Part shown: positions 1 through 8,819 of the stretch, piece after piece
Position numbering within the stretch: position 1 is the stretch's first letter
How the letters are laid out: each line of letters opens with the position of its first letter
From: Pseudactinotalea terrae
Lineage (GTDB): Bacteria; Actinomycetota; Actinomycetes; Actinomycetales; Beutenbergiaceae
NCBI RefSeq assembly: GCF_009733845.1
Contig: NZ_WNXZ01000006.1
Span: 124,001-188,000, forward strand
Reading direction: 5' to 3'
DNA length: 64,000 nucleotides
Program-made: the position numbers and the translations under genes
Notes under the pieces: model-generated
Told to the model about the DNA's origin: nothing
What the model saw: only the letters and a program-made list of their open reading frames with translations
Databases searched by the model: none

Positions 1-495
1 GCGGCGCTGGTAGCCGCTGACCTCGTCCAGGAGCTCGTCGTCGCTGTAGGACAGCCAGCCTCCGCTCCCGTACACCGGGATCGGATCGCCATGACTGCCG
101 AACAGCTTCCACACCGGCTGGCCCAGGGTCCTCGCCCACGCGTCCCACATCGCGACATCTAGCGTGGCGAGTGCCCAGCGCTGCAGCCCCTCGACGCCGA
201 AGTACTCGCTGGCCGCCTCGTAGTCGCGGGAGACGGAGAGCGTGTCGTAGACGTGGTAGGAGCGCTGAGCGACAAAAGCTTGCAGGTCTCGCAGCGCACC
301 CTTGATCGCCTCCGGCGAGTAGTCGAAGGAGAGCATGTACCCCTGACCGACCGCGCCACCCCGGGTCTGCACCTCGAGCACGAGGAACGCGATGCGGGAG
401 ATCTCGTGTGTCGCGTCCGCAACAGGTCGTGACACTCGCGAGGTCACCTCGTAGGTCCGGAGGTCGGCGATGAGGCTGTCGTCGGACCCGGTCAT
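1..495 (-). CDS. Enolase-superfamily sugar-acid dehydratase (mandelate racemase type), 3' end outside the window
   Basis: Reading leftward from ATG at 495 there is an open frame of 165 codons that runs off the window. A Shine-Dalgarno AAGGAGA (505-511) lies 9 nt upstream. The protein shows the N-terminal capping domain of the mandelate racemase/muconate lactonizing group. A mid-part reading ALATLDVAMWDAWARTLGQP leads into WKLFGS and IPVYGSGGW, the usual passage into the barrel domain. Family members dehydrate acid sugars such as galactarate, talarate, fuconate or rhamnonate. The catalytic barrel residues are outside the window, so the substrate cannot be named. Its place behind a FadR-type regulator and an oligosaccharide importer suggests catabolism of a sugar released by the neighbouring hydrolases. 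Confidence 0.82.
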   Translation of the reverse strand, partial: MTGSDDSLIADLRTYEVTSRVSRPVADATHEISRIAFLVLEVQTRGGAVGQGYMLSFDYSPEAIKGALRDLQAFVAQRSYHVYDTLSVSRDYEAASEYFGVEGLQRWALATLDVAMWDAWARTLGQPVWKLFGSHGDPIPVYGSGGWLSYSDDELLDEVSGYQRR

Positions 496-961
496 CAGCC
501 GCTGTCTCCTTGCGGTCGTCTGTGGAGCGCCGTGCCGAGGTGGGGCTCCGACGGCACAGGGCAGTGCGTCGGGTGGCGTCGTCTCTCCGGGGCACCTGGC
601 TCATCGATGCAGGCTGCTGCCGGCGTCGTACGAGCGGTTTCGTCGATGAGTCCGATGAATCTGGTTGCCACCTCAGTTCCCACGTGACAAACATAGTGCC
701 CTGTGGCTGTCTGCGGAGGTCGCTTCCCTCAATTGGTCAAACCTATCGACCATAGGCAATCAGATGCCTGCACCGATCCAGGGCTCGATCGCGGTGATGG
801 ACAGATCCGCGCCAGGGCTCGCGACGGCCACGACGGCGCGGTCCCGGACGGTTCTGGAGCCGTCCGGAGGAAAGCCCACCCGGTCGATGAGCCCGCTCAC
901 ATCCGCCGATGCCTCGTGCGTCCCTACCGGCAGCGGCTGTGCGGCTGTGCCGCTGTGGTCA
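496..961. other. 466-bp intergenic region before the dehydratase gene
   Basis: No convincing gene was found. Short frames here are open on both strands only because of the high GC content. The region holds the dehydratase ribosome-binding site, a TATGTT hexamer on the minus strand near 690, and a FadR-type operator-like site at 733-745. It probably gives the dehydratase gene its own regulated promoter, separate from gntR. Confidence 0.5.
733..745 (-). promoter_or_regulatory. FadR/GntR-type operator-like site
   Basis: The plus strand reads TTGGTCAAACCTA. This contains GGT-N3-ACC, the core of operators bound by FadR-subfamily (FCD) GntR regulators (general form TGGTNNNACCA). On the minus strand the hexamer TAGGTT, a possible -10 box, overlaps it. 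A gene for such a regulator lies just upstream at 962-1738, so local control of the dehydratase gene is a reasonable inference. Confidence 0.4.
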
Positions 962-1738
962 TCATCCGTCCTGCCGCGGCGGCGGCACGACGGGACCATC
1001 CTGGGCGAGTGCCACCTGGTAGGGGTGCGCCGCGACGAAATCCTCGACGTCGAGGAGGTGCGTCGACATGCGGACGCGTGCCCGATCCGGATTTCGGGCC
1101 ACGAGCTCGGCGAGGATCGCGCGGTGCTGCTGATGTGCGCTACGGATCGACTCGCGCTGGTTGACCGAGCGCCAGAGCCGCGCGCGAACCGTCCTGCTCG
1201 ACAGATTCTCGATCAGGACGGCCAGCGCGGAGTTTCCGCAGGCACCCGCGATGATTCGGTGAAAGGTCGCGTCTGCCTCGATGGTGCGCTCAGGATGAAT
1301 GTGCTCGAGATCACAGACCATCTCGTCGACGTCCGCGAGCACCGCCTCGAGCTCGGCGAGCTGGACCTCCGTGAGGTGAAGTGCGGCCAGCGACGCGCTC
1401 TCGGCCTCCAGCACCCGGCGGACGGCAAGGAGCTCCGCCGCGCTCGAGAATTCGCTCATCTCGACGAAGAAGCTGAGAGGGCTCAGCAGCGTGGCCGGGT
1501 CGAGCGCGGTGACGTAGGTGCCGTCACCCTGTCTCGACTCAAGAACGCCGAGCGCCACGAGGGCGCGCACCGCTTCGCGCAGAGATCCTCGGGAGACGCC
1601 GAGACGCGGCGCGAGATCGCGTTCGATGGGCAACCGGTCGCCCGCTCTGAGATTGCCCTCTCTCAGCATTGTCTTGACCGCGTCGATGACGACGTCGGTT
1701 TGCGACCGTGCTGGCGGAGCGGCGCCGCCTGCGCTCAT
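962..1738 (-). CDS. GntR-family transcriptional regulator, FadR/FCD subfamily
   Basis: The 258-residue protein has an N-terminal winged helix (about residues 11-78) with the GntR signature GDRLPIERDLA followed by LGVSRGSLREAVRAL. An all-helical FCD ligand domain (about 100-237) follows. The run DATFHRIIAGACGN and the later histidine-rich helices supply the Asp/His residues that bind a metal and an acid ligand in this subfamily. FCD regulators usually sense small carboxylates, including sugar acids. That fits the neighbouring acid-sugar dehydratase and sugar importer. The start at 1738 is favoured because TAGACT (minus strand) sits exactly 6 nt upstream, making a leaderless transcript likely. 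Confidence 0.88.
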   Translation of the reverse strand: MSAGGAAPPARSQTDVVIDAVKTMLREGNLRAGDRLPIERDLAPRLGVSRGSLREAVRALVALGVLESRQGDGTYVTALDPATLLSPLSFFVEMSEFSSAAELLAVRRVLEAESASLAALHLTEVQLAELEAVLADVDEMVCDLEHIHPERTIEADATFHRIIAGACGNSALAVLIENLSSRTVRARLWRSVNQRESIRSAHQQHRAILAELVARNPDRARVRMSTHLLDVEDFVAAHPYQVALAQDGPVVPPPRQDG

Positions 1739-1744
1739 CCACCC

Positions 1745-1750
1745 AGTCTA
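1745..1750 (-). promoter_or_regulatory. -10 box of a probable leaderless promoter for gntR
   Basis: Minus-strand TAGACT lies 6 nt before the ATG at 1738, with no Shine-Dalgarno in between. The box and spacing match the other TANNNT-N6/7-start arrangements in this window. Confidence 0.45.
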
Positions 1751-2020
1751 GGGACCGTCCGCAAGGTTCTGGCGCGGGAGCCCACGCAGGTTCGGCCCGA
1801 GGAGAGCCTGGTCCGCGTCCCGGGCTGCCTTTGCCCACCGTCGTGCGCCAGCAGCCAGCAACCGGAGGAACGACGTGAGGGAGTGCGCGTCGGCAGGAAC
1901 AGGACGGTGTCGAGCTACTGGCGCCCTCCCGGTCGCGACTTTCGTGATGGCGTACTGCGCGAAGGGCCGGATACGGCCAGCGGCTCGGAGCGCGAGCCCC
2001 GAGCCGCCGACCGTGCCGCC

Positions 2021-3670
2021 TCAGCCCGCGCTGGTGTCGTAAGCGTTCTGCCAGATCTCGATGTACCGGTCAGCTCCGAGACCGGTCAGTCCCTCGACGT
2101 AGGAGCTCCAGGCGGCATCGTCGCCCGGGTCGCGGGCCCCGGTGATGAATTCCGCGGTCGACGTCGAGATGTAGTTCTCGACGTTGGTCTGCAGCGTGGA
2201 GAGCTCGGGTCCGTCCTCGATAGCGACCCACGAGTTCCAGTACGGGAAGATCGCGTCGGTGTCGTGGCCGTCATAGAGTTCGGTCGCCTCGAACAGTCTG
2301 CGCTCGAACCCCTCCTGGGTGTAGATGTCCAGAGGCTGCACCTGGCTGTTGCGGAACTCGGCGGTCATGGCGTACCGCGCGCCCGCTCCCCAACCGTTGT
2401 TCAAGGCCTCGGGGTCCGCCTTGTCGGTGACGATGGTCTTCCAGACCGCCTCCAGGTCCTCGTCGAGCGCGATGTCGCCGTCCTCGGCGTAGGCCCAGTT
2501 GATGCCCTCGCTCCCGTACCCGCCCAGCAACATTCCCTCTTCGGTGTACATGTAGTCGATGATCTGCATCAGTTTCTCCTGAGCGGCATCGCTCGCGTTG
2601 TTGGTGATGACGAAGGTCGCGCCCGGCGAGCTCGGCAGGACGTAGGCGGCGTTGTCACCGCCAGGTCCGGTCAGCGGTGGCAGCGCGTCGTACTGCGCGT
2701 GACGGGCGTCCTCGAGACCGAGCGTGGTGAAGATCCCAGGGTGCACCCCGGTGAAGGAGCCCACCAGGACGCCCTCGGCCGAGTCCCCCTTGGCCAGCAT
2801 GGCGGCGCGGTTCTGGGAGAAAGCGGACTCGTCGATGAGCCCGTTCTCCCAGAGGGAGTTGAGGAAGACCAGGCCCTCACGCCAGCCGTCCTGCGCCGCT
2901 TGGATCTGGACCCGATCACCGTCCAGGCCCAGAGATATCGGTTGTGCGCCGCCGAACTGCCAGGCGTTCGAGATGAAGGCGTTCATGATGAACGGAACCA
3001 CCGAGTCCTGCGCACTGGAGGTGATCGGGATCTCGTCCACGACCCCGTTGCCGTTGGGGTCGTCGTTCTTGAAGGCCATGAGGACGTCGAACAGCTCCTC
3101 GGGCGTCGTCGGTTGGTCGAGGCCAAGATTCTCCAGCCACTGGGTGTTGATCCAGAACTTGGAGGGGTAAGAACAGTGGTAGCAGTCGTTCCACTGGGGC
3201 AGGCCCCAGATGTTCCCGTCGGGTGCGGTCGCGAGCGCGGCGTAGTCGGGCACCTCGGTCATGAGCTCGGAGGTCGCCGGTGCGTACTGCTCGATGAGAT
3301 CGTTCAGCGGCAGTAGGACGCCCTGGCCGCCTAGGCGCAGTAGCTCGGCCTGACTGAAGTGGTCGACGTACGGGACCAGCATGTAGGCGTCGGGGTAGCT
3401 GCCGCTGGCGAGCGAGATCTGACGAGCCTCGGCGGCCGCGCCGGCGTCGAAGGTCGTGGTCTCGAACTGCAGATCGACGTCGAAGCGTTCCTCGAGATGG
3501 AGCGTGAACGCGTTCTGGTCGAGGTCGGTTTCGGGTCCCTGCGGTGCGAAGATCGTGATGACGCCGTCGTCGGCCACCTCCCCCGTGCCATCGCTTGAGC
3601 AGGCACCCACGACGCCGATGCCGAGGGCGACTGCCGTCAGGGCGGCGGCGCGTCGTACGTGTCGTGTCAT
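2021..3670 (-). CDS. Extracellular solute-binding lipoprotein of an oligosaccharide ABC importer (LipO/YtcQ type)
   Basis: The 549-residue protein starts at ATG 3670 behind a strong AGGAGG. Residues 1-24 form a lipoprotein signal ending in the lipobox VVGAC, so the mature protein should be lipid-anchored at Cys24. The large size and pattern (family 1 binding protein with an insert, GNGVVDEIP loop, tryptophan-rich C-terminal half) are those of the LipO/YtcQ group. These bind oligosaccharides from plant cell walls or host glycans together with LplB/LplC-type permeases. Both permease genes lie directly upstream (66-bp gap), so this is the third gene of one operon. No ATPase gene is present here, as is usual for this class, which shares an MsmK-like ATPase encoded elsewhere. 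Confidence 0.9.
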   Translation of the reverse strand: MTRHVRRAAALTAVALGIGVVGACSSDGTGEVADDGVITIFAPQGPETDLDQNAFTLHLEERFDVDLQFETTTFDAGAAAEARQISLASGSYPDAYMLVPYVDHFSQAELLRLGGQGVLLPLNDLIEQYAPATSELMTEVPDYAALATAPDGNIWGLPQWNDCYHCSYPSKFWINTQWLENLGLDQPTTPEELFDVLMAFKNDDPNGNGVVDEIPITSSAQDSVVPFIMNAFISNAWQFGGAQPISLGLDGDRVQIQAAQDGWREGLVFLNSLWENGLIDESAFSQNRAAMLAKGDSAEGVLVGSFTGVHPGIFTTLGLEDARHAQYDALPPLTGPGGDNAAYVLPSSPGATFVITNNASDAAQEKLMQIIDYMYTEEGMLLGGYGSEGINWAYAEDGDIALDEDLEAVWKTIVTDKADPEALNNGWGAGARYAMTAEFRNSQVQPLDIYTQEGFERRLFEATELYDGHDTDAIFPYWNSWVAIEDGPELSTLQTNVENYISTSTAEFITGARDPGDDAAWSSYVEGLTGLGADRYIEIWQNAYDTSAG

Positions 3671-3736
3671 GACAAGACCTCCTGGGTTGTTGAACGATGC
3701 ATCCCGAGCGAGTGCCCGGATGCACGGGTGTGTGGG

Positions 3737-4699
3737 TCAGCCCTTGACCGCGCCGATCATCACGCCCTTGGTGAAGTAGCGCGCCACGAACGGATAGATG
3801 AGCATCACCGGGACCGTGGCCACGACGATGAGCGAGTACCTCAGCAGATCGGCCAGCTCCTGGCGCCGCAGCATCTCGGCGGCGTCCATCCCGGTCACGG
3901 ACTGGTTGAGGATGAGGATGTTGCGCAGCACGATCTGCAGGGGCGCCAGGTCGGGGTCGCGGATGTAGAGGAGCGCGTCGAAGTAGCTGTTCCACTGGGT
4001 GATCGCGTACATGAGGGCGATCACCGCGAGCAAGGGCTTGGACAGCGGCAGTACCACCGACCACAGGAACCGCAGGTCGCTGGAGCCGTCGAGCTGGGCC
4101 GCCTCGTACAGCTCGTCCGGGATCGAGACCCGGAAGAATGCCATCGCCAGAATCACCTGCCAGACCCCGATCGCCTGCGGGAAGATCAACGACCACCGGG
4201 TGTCCAGCAGCCCCAGCTCCTGCACCACCAAGTAGGTAGGGATCAGGCCGCCGGCGAAAAGCATCGTGAAGACCACCGCGCCGGCGATGAAGGAGCGACC
4301 CCAGAAGTCCCGCCGCGAGATCGGATAGGCCAGCGCCACCGTCAGGATCAGGCTCACCGTCGTGCCGACCGCGGTGTAGAAGAACGAGTTTCCGAACCCG
4401 GTGAGGATCTGGGGATCGCTGAGCACCGCGATATAGCCGTCCAGCGTGAACCCCACCGGCCAGAGTGTGACCCGGCCGGCCGACACCGCACGCGGGTCAC
4501 TGAAGGAGCTGGCCACGATGTAGACGATCGGCAGCAGGACCGCCAGCAGGAACGTCGTGAGCAGGATGTATACGCCGACCATGAAGACGCGGTCGACACC
4601 GCGTTCCTTGATGCGGACAGGTCGGTTCGCGCGCTGCGTCTTGGTGCCGAAGCGCGAGGCGCCCTTGACAGGGCGGCGCTCGATGGTCGGTGCGCTCAA
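3737..4699 (-). CDS. Carbohydrate ABC transporter permease, LplC/YtcP type
   Basis: The 320-residue inner-membrane permease has six predicted transmembrane segments and an EAA loop (YEAAQLDGSSDLRFLW) that contacts the ATPase. The start chosen is TTG at 4699. It overlaps the TGA of the upstream permease (TTGA) and is preceded by GGAAGGGG, so translation is probably coupled. The open frame continues upstream without an in-frame stop, but only through the other permease gene. The C-terminal MIGAVKG is typical of this subfamily. It should pair with the product of 4696-5664 and with the lipoprotein of 2021-3670. Confidence 0.9.
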   Translation of the reverse strand: MSAPTIERRPVKGASRFGTKTQRANRPVRIKERGVDRVFMVGVYILLTTFLLAVLLPIVYIVASSFSDPRAVSAGRVTLWPVGFTLDGYIAVLSDPQILTGFGNSFFYTAVGTTVSLILTVALAYPISRRDFWGRSFIAGAVVFTMLFAGGLIPTYLVVQELGLLDTRWSLIFPQAIGVWQVILAMAFFRVSIPDELYEAAQLDGSSDLRFLWSVVLPLSKPLLAVIALMYAITQWNSYFDALLYIRDPDLAPLQIVLRNILILNQSVTGMDAAEMLRRQELADLLRYSLIVVATVPVMLIYPFVARYFTKGVMIGAVKG

Positions 4700-5664
4700 A
4701 ACAAGCCCCTTCCGGTGGCGCGCTTGGCGATCAGGTGCACGGATACCAGCAGCACGAGGTTGATCACTGAGTTGAAGAGACCTATCGCAGAGGCCTGGCT
4801 GAAGTCGGCGTTGAGCAGGCCGATCTTGTAGGTGTAGGTCGCGATGATCTCTGCCTGCGAGAGGTTCAGAGTGTTCTGCAGGAGGAAAGCCTTCTCGAAG
4901 CCGATCGCCATCACGCTCCCCACGCCGAGGATGAGCACCACGGTGGCGGTAGGGAGGATTCCCGGGAGATCGATGTGTCGGATCTTCTGCAACCGACTCG
5001 CGCCGTCGACCTTCGCGGCTTCGTACAGCGTCGGGTCGATACCCGCCAGGGCGGCCATGTAGATCACGGCGGCATACCCGGTCGTCTGCCAGATGTCGCT
5101 GAACACGTAGATGTGCCGGAAGAACTCCGCCTGACTGAGGAAGTCGATCGAATCGATCCCCACCCACCCGAGGGCGGCGTTGAGCAGCCCCAGCCGCGGT
5201 GACAGGAACAGAATCGTCATCGCGACCACCACGACGGTCGAGATGAAGTACGGAGCGTAGGTGACCATCTGCACCGTGCGCTTGAAGAACCGCTGCCGCA
5301 CCTCGTTCAGCGCCAGCGCCAAGATGATCGGGATCGGGAACCCCGCCACCAGCGCGTACCCCGACAGCAGGAACGTGTTCTGCAGCAGGTCCCAGAAGAT
5401 CGGGTTATCGAAGAAGCGCCGGAAATGGTCCAGCCCCGCCCAGGCGCTTCCCCACACGCCATCGACGACGTTGTAGTCCTTGAACGCGATCACCGCGTTG
5501 GTCATCGGCCAGTACTTGAAGATCGCGAAGTAGAGCAGGGGCACCAGGACCAGGAGGTGGAGTTGCCAGTGTCGTCGTAAGCTGCGGCGGGCGGCGCGCA
5601 AGCCCTTCGAGGTGTCCTTGACCCTCCCTGTGCCGCGAGGGGTGGCGGTGGGGGTGATCAGCAT
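4696..5664 (-). CDS. Carbohydrate ABC transporter permease, LplB type
   Basis: From ATG 5664 the protein has 322 residues and six transmembrane segments. It opens with the subfamily hallmark RHWQLHLLVLVPLLYFAIFKYWPM, here split by the membrane helix, and carries an EAA loop (YEAAKVDGASRLQKIRHI). A GTG at 5724 would add 20 residues but lacks a ribosome-binding site. ATG 5664 also lacks one, but it sits at ATGCTGA, where a 44-codon upstream frame with a very strong site ends, so coupling would explain its translation. First structural gene of the importer operon. Confidence 0.85.
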   Translation of the reverse strand: MLITPTATPRGTGRVKDTSKGLRAARRSLRRHWQLHLLVLVPLLYFAIFKYWPMTNAVIAFKDYNVVDGVWGSAWAGLDHFRRFFDNPIFWDLLQNTFLLSGYALVAGFPIPIILALALNEVRQRFFKRTVQMVTYAPYFISTVVVVAMTILFLSPRLGLLNAALGWVGIDSIDFLSQAEFFRHIYVFSDIWQTTGYAAVIYMAALAGIDPTLYEAAKVDGASRLQKIRHIDLPGILPTATVVLILGVGSVMAIGFEKAFLLQNTLNLSQAEIIATYTYKIGLLNADFSQASAIGLFNSVINLVLLVSVHLIAKRATGRGLF

Positions 5665-5792
5665 CGCGTCAGAGGTCGGTCGGCCCGATCGCCGGCCCGG
5701 TGGCTTAGTGCCGACCGACACCACGGCTGGACGGCGTCACGAACGGCAGCGCGTCCACCCGCGGTGCCGCGCATGCTGTCGATCAGGGACAT
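5658..5792 (-). CDS. 44-residue upstream ORF coupled to the importer operon
   Basis: ATG at 5792 is preceded by GGAGGAGA at ideal distance, the best ribosome-binding site in this operon. The frame (MSLIDSMRGTAGGRAAV...) ends with TGA at 5658-5660, just past the ATG of the LplB-type permease (ATGCTGA). No match to any family is recognised. It may be a leader peptide whose translation delivers ribosomes to the weak permease start. It could instead be the true permease N-terminus cut off by a frameshift, since the LplB frame is +1 relative to it. Confidence 0.45.
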   Translation of the reverse strand: MSLIDSMRGTAGGRAAVRDAVQPWCRSALSHRAGDRADRPLTRC

Positions 5793-5842
5793 CGTTGTCT
5801 CCTCCATGAGGCGCGTCGTCAACGCCTCGGCTCTGGCGGCCC

Positions 5843-5871
5843 ACATAATCATCGGACCAATCTCGCGTCAA
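5843..5871 (-). promoter_or_regulatory. Promoter of the importer operon with an operator in the spacer
   Basis: On the minus strand TTGACG (5866-5871), a 17-bp spacer and TTATGT (5843-5848) form a sigma-70-type promoter. It drives the 44-codon ORF and the permease genes. Within the spacer and -10 lies TGGTCCGATGATTA (5846-5859). This differs from a sequence in the divergent fucosidase promoter at only two pyrimidine positions. Confidence 0.6.
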
Positions 5872-6270
5872 GGGAGGTGGTCAAAGTTGGACAAGTCGCC
5901 GCGTGCGAAGTCCGCGTGCTCGGGGTTGGGCACCAACGATCGCAGTCTTGTTGTCGGGGAGGTGGCCCGGACGAAGCTGGTGCTGGGCCGCTGGCGGGCT
6001 CGTCTCCGCGCGCTGCTGCCTGCGGTCGGCAGGCGTGGGTGGCCGCCTGGTCCGACGCCGCTACCGACTCGGGCAACTCACCACGCCGCGCCGTTCAGAG
6101 GCAACGCGTCGGCGCAGATGAGAGGCGCACCTCAAACGGGCAGTTTCCACAACGAGCTCTAGCCAACGGGCTCGATCGGCCACAAGATCTGGATCCTCCT
6201 CACCCTTGACATCAACCTTCGCTCGGCACGTCGCCGTCTTGCTGGCTGGTCATCGATGCGGTAGATGATC
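5872..6270. other. 400-bp spacer between the divergent promoters
   Basis: No gene is convincing here. The short frames lack ribosome-binding sites and family features. The region separates the leftward importer promoter from the rightward fucosidase promoter and would hold both control regions. A second TTGACA-like stretch occurs near 6207 without a clear -10 partner. Confidence 0.45.
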
Positions 6271-6298
6271 TTGACAGCAATGGTCTGATGACTAACAT
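6271..6298 (+). promoter_or_regulatory. Fucosidase promoter with an operator in the spacer
   Basis: TTGACA (6271-6276), a 16-bp spacer and TAACAT (6293-6298) make a near-consensus promoter about 50 bp before the GH95 start. TGGTCTGATGACTA (6281-6294) fills the spacer and enters the -10. It matches the site in the importer promoter at 12 of 14 positions, both mismatches being C/T. This placement would let one repressor block both promoters. Confidence 0.62.
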
Positions 6299-6348
6299 GT
6301 CTCGGGACTCAGCCGCAGAGTTGACCTCTCGCAAACGATCGGGATTCC

Positions 6349-8739
6349 ATGACACACGAAGGCGAGTCGTTCGACGTTTCCCGACCCGATGGTCGTCGTC
6401 GGCTGTGGTTCCGCTCTCCGGCCGCGACGTGGGCCGAGGCCATCCCGGTCGGCAACGGGTCTCTAGGTGCCATGGTCTTCGGTCACCCTTACCGCGAGCG
6501 GCTGGCGCTGAACGCAGACACCTTGTGGGCAGGAGGGCCTGAGCGGCACGGGGTGGTAGGCGGTCCAGAGACCCTTGCGGAGATTCGCCGCCTCGTCTTC
6601 GCCGGGGAGCCCGCCGCCGCCGAAGATGCATCCCGGCGTCTGCAGGGCCCGTACAACCAGCCCTACCAGCCGCTGGGCGATCTCTTGCTAGACCACCTCG
6701 GCGATCCGGGGAGCAGCCCGGCTGACGACGACGCCTCCGTGCTTGCCTATGAGCGCGAGCTGGATCTGGGCACGGGCGTGGCCACCACCACGGTGCGGAC
6801 CGGTCGGGGTGGGTGGACAACTCGGGTGCTGTCATCGCGCCCAGCCGGTGCCGTCGTGGTGCGTGTCGAGGCCGACGGCCCGGACGGACTGCACCTGTGG
6901 GTGCGACTGGAGACCCCGCACCGGGTCGTCGAGACCCACCGGGATGGAGCCACGCTGACCTGCACCGGTCGGGCACCGACGCATGTGGCCCGGAAGGACG
7001 CCGGCGTCTCCGAGCCGATCGTGTATCACGACGACGAGGGCATAGTCTTCACCCTCGCCCTTCGGGTGCTTCCCGAGGGGGGCGAGACCCGCGCAAGGGC
7101 CGACGGGGTGGAGGTCCACGGGGCGCAGGCCGTGACCCTGTTGCTCACCGCGACCGACTCGTTCATCGACTGGGATGTGGCTCCCGGCCAGGATGTGGCC
7201 GCAGTCACCGCGCGAGCAGTGGCTCAGCTCAAGCCGATCACGGCGACCGGTTGGTCGCGCCTGCACGCCGCGGCCCGGGCCGACCACGCTGCACTCTTCG
7301 ACCGGGTGCGATTGGAGTTAGCGGACCGACATGCGGACGACCTCCCCACGGACGAGCGGCTGCGTGCCGTGCAGGCGGGAGGGCACGACCCGGCTCTGGT
7401 CGAGCTGCTGTTCGACTACGGCCGGTACCTGCTCATCGCCTCCTCCCGGCCCGGGACCCAGACCGCCAACCTGCAGGGCATCTGGAACGACCAGCCGCAG
7501 CCTCCGTGGACGTCGAACTGGACCACGAACATCAACGTCCAGATGAACTACTGGGCCGCCCTGACCACGGACCTCGCCGAGTGCCACCTCCCGTTGGCCG
7601 ACCTCATCGACTCCCTCCGCATCAGCGGTTCCCGGACCGCCACCGAGGTCTACGGCGCCCGCGGCTGGACGGCCCATCACAACGTTGACCTCTGGCGCAC
7701 CACCTGGTCGGTGGGCGGCGGTCGTGCTCAGCCCAAGCACGCGATGTGGCCGATGGGCGCGGCATGGTTGAGTGCCCATCTGGTCGAGCACGTCGCCTTC
7801 ACCGGCGATCAGGCGTTCCTCTCCGACCGGGCGTGGCCCGCGCTCCGTGGCGCCGCGGAGTTCGTGCTGGACCTCCTGGTGCCCGACGAGCGCCCGGGCG
7901 CTCCCGCGGGCCAGCTCGTCACCGTGCCGTCCACCTCGCCGGAGAACACCTTCCTCGACGCGTCCGGCCGCCCGTGTGCCGTGGACGTGATGACGACGAT
8001 GGACCTCTTCCTGGTGCGCGAGCTCTTCGCCAACGTGCGACGTGCCGCCGAGCAGCTAGGACTCCACGACGCGCTGGTCGACGAGGTCGGGGAAGCCGCC
8101 ACTCGACTCCCTGCGGTACCGATCGCCCCGGACGGCCGTCTTCAGGAATGGTCCACCCCCTTCGCCGAGGAAGAGCCTGGGCACCGCCACCTCTCGCACC
8201 TGTACGGCCTCTTCCCCGGTAGCGAGATCGACCCCGATCGAACCGGCCAGCTCGCCGCGGCGGCGAGAGCGTCGTTGCAGCACCGCCTCGACTCCGGGGG
8301 CGGGAGCACAGGCTGGAGCCGAGCCTGGGTGAGCTGCCTGTGGGCACGCCTCGGGGACGGCGCCGCCGCCGGCGAGAGCGTCGACCAGCTGCTCCGGGAC
8401 CACGCCAGCACCAACCTGTTCGACCTGCACCCACCGGACCTGTTCCAGATCGACGGCAACTTCGGCATCACCGCCGCCGTGGCGGAGATGCTGGTGCAGA
8501 GCCATTCGCCCGTGATCCGCCTGCTGCCCGCGTTGCCGCCCCAGTGGCCGAGCGGGCGAGTGCGCGGCCTGCGAGCCCGGGGCGGGATCCGGGTGGACCT
8601 CGAGTGGCGGGGCGGGAGCGTGCACCGGGCGATGCTCCGGGCCGACCGGGACATCCGGGTCGAGGTCAGTACCGGGCCCGGCGGACGAACTCGCGCAGTC
8701 CACCTCGTGGCAGGCCAGGACACGGAGATCGCCCCGTGA
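6349..8739 (+). CDS. Glycoside hydrolase family 95 (alpha-L-fucosidase / alpha-L-galactosidase type)
   Basis: The 796-residue protein has the GH95 plan: an N-terminal beta-sandwich ([18 protein letters not shown] near the start), an (alpha/alpha)6 barrel and a C-terminal beta domain. Family landmarks are present. NINVQMNYW starts at Asn394, SPEN carries Glu532, and IDGNFG carries Asp702. These align in order with the paired Asn, acid Glu and Asp of the characterised bifidobacterial alpha-1,2-fucosidase. No signal peptide is visible, so it should act in the cytoplasm on imported oligosaccharides, as expected beside an ABC importer. GH95 also includes enzymes for L-galactose in plant xyloglucan and rhamnogalacturonan II. 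No good ribosome-binding site precedes the ATG. Confidence 0.92.
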   Translation: MTHEGESFDVSRPDGRRRLWFRSPAATWAEAIPVGNGSLGAMVFGHPYRERLALNADTLWAGGPERHGVVGGPETLAEIRRLVFAGEPAAAEDASRRLQGPYNQPYQPLGDLLLDHLGDPGSSPADDDASVLAYERELDLGTGVATTTVRTGRGGWTTRVLSSRPAGAVVVRVEADGPDGLHLWVRLETPHRVVETHRDGATLTCTGRAPTHVARKDAGVSEPIVYHDDEGIVFTLALRVLPEGGETRARADGVEVHGAQAVTLLLTATDSFIDWDVAPGQDVAAVTARAVAQLKPITATGWSRLHAAARADHAALFDRVRLELADRHADDLPTDERLRAVQAGGHDPALVELLFDYGRYLLIASSRPGTQTANLQGIWNDQPQPPWTSNWTTNINVQMNYWAALTTDLAECHLPLADLIDSLRISGSRTATEVYGARGWTAHHNVDLWRTTWSVGGGRAQPKHAMWPMGAAWLSAHLVEHVAFTGDQAFLSDRAWPALRGAAEFVLDLLVPDERPGAPAGQLVTVPSTSPENTFLDASGRPCAVDVMTTMDLFLVRELFANVRRAAEQLGLHDALVDEVGEAATRLPAVPIAPDGRLQEWSTPFAEEEPGHRHLSHLYGLFPGSEIDPDRTGQLAAAARASLQHRLDSGGGSTGWSRAWVSCLWARLGDGAAAGESVDQLLRDHASTNLFDLHPPDLFQIDGNFGITAAVAEMLVQSHSPVIRLLPALPPQWPSGRVRGLRARGGIRVDLEWRGGSVHRAMLRADRDIRVEVSTGPGGRTRAVHLVAGQDTEIAP

Positions 8740-8819
8740 TCGACACCGAACCCACGCCGACACCCCACCCGTTCCGCACCGGAGGGCGCCGCCTTCCACC
8801 GTCTCGATGAGGAGCAATC

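Noticed and set aside
760-999. 79-codon minus frame overlapping the end of gntR
   Set aside because: No ribosome-binding site and no family pattern; its first part overlaps the gntR end in another frame.
665-3316. 883-codon open frame on the plus strand
   Set aside because: It lies opposite the GntR regulator and solute-binding protein genes, which have clear family motifs. Its product is Arg/Val/Gly-rich with no domain; it is a GC-driven shadow.
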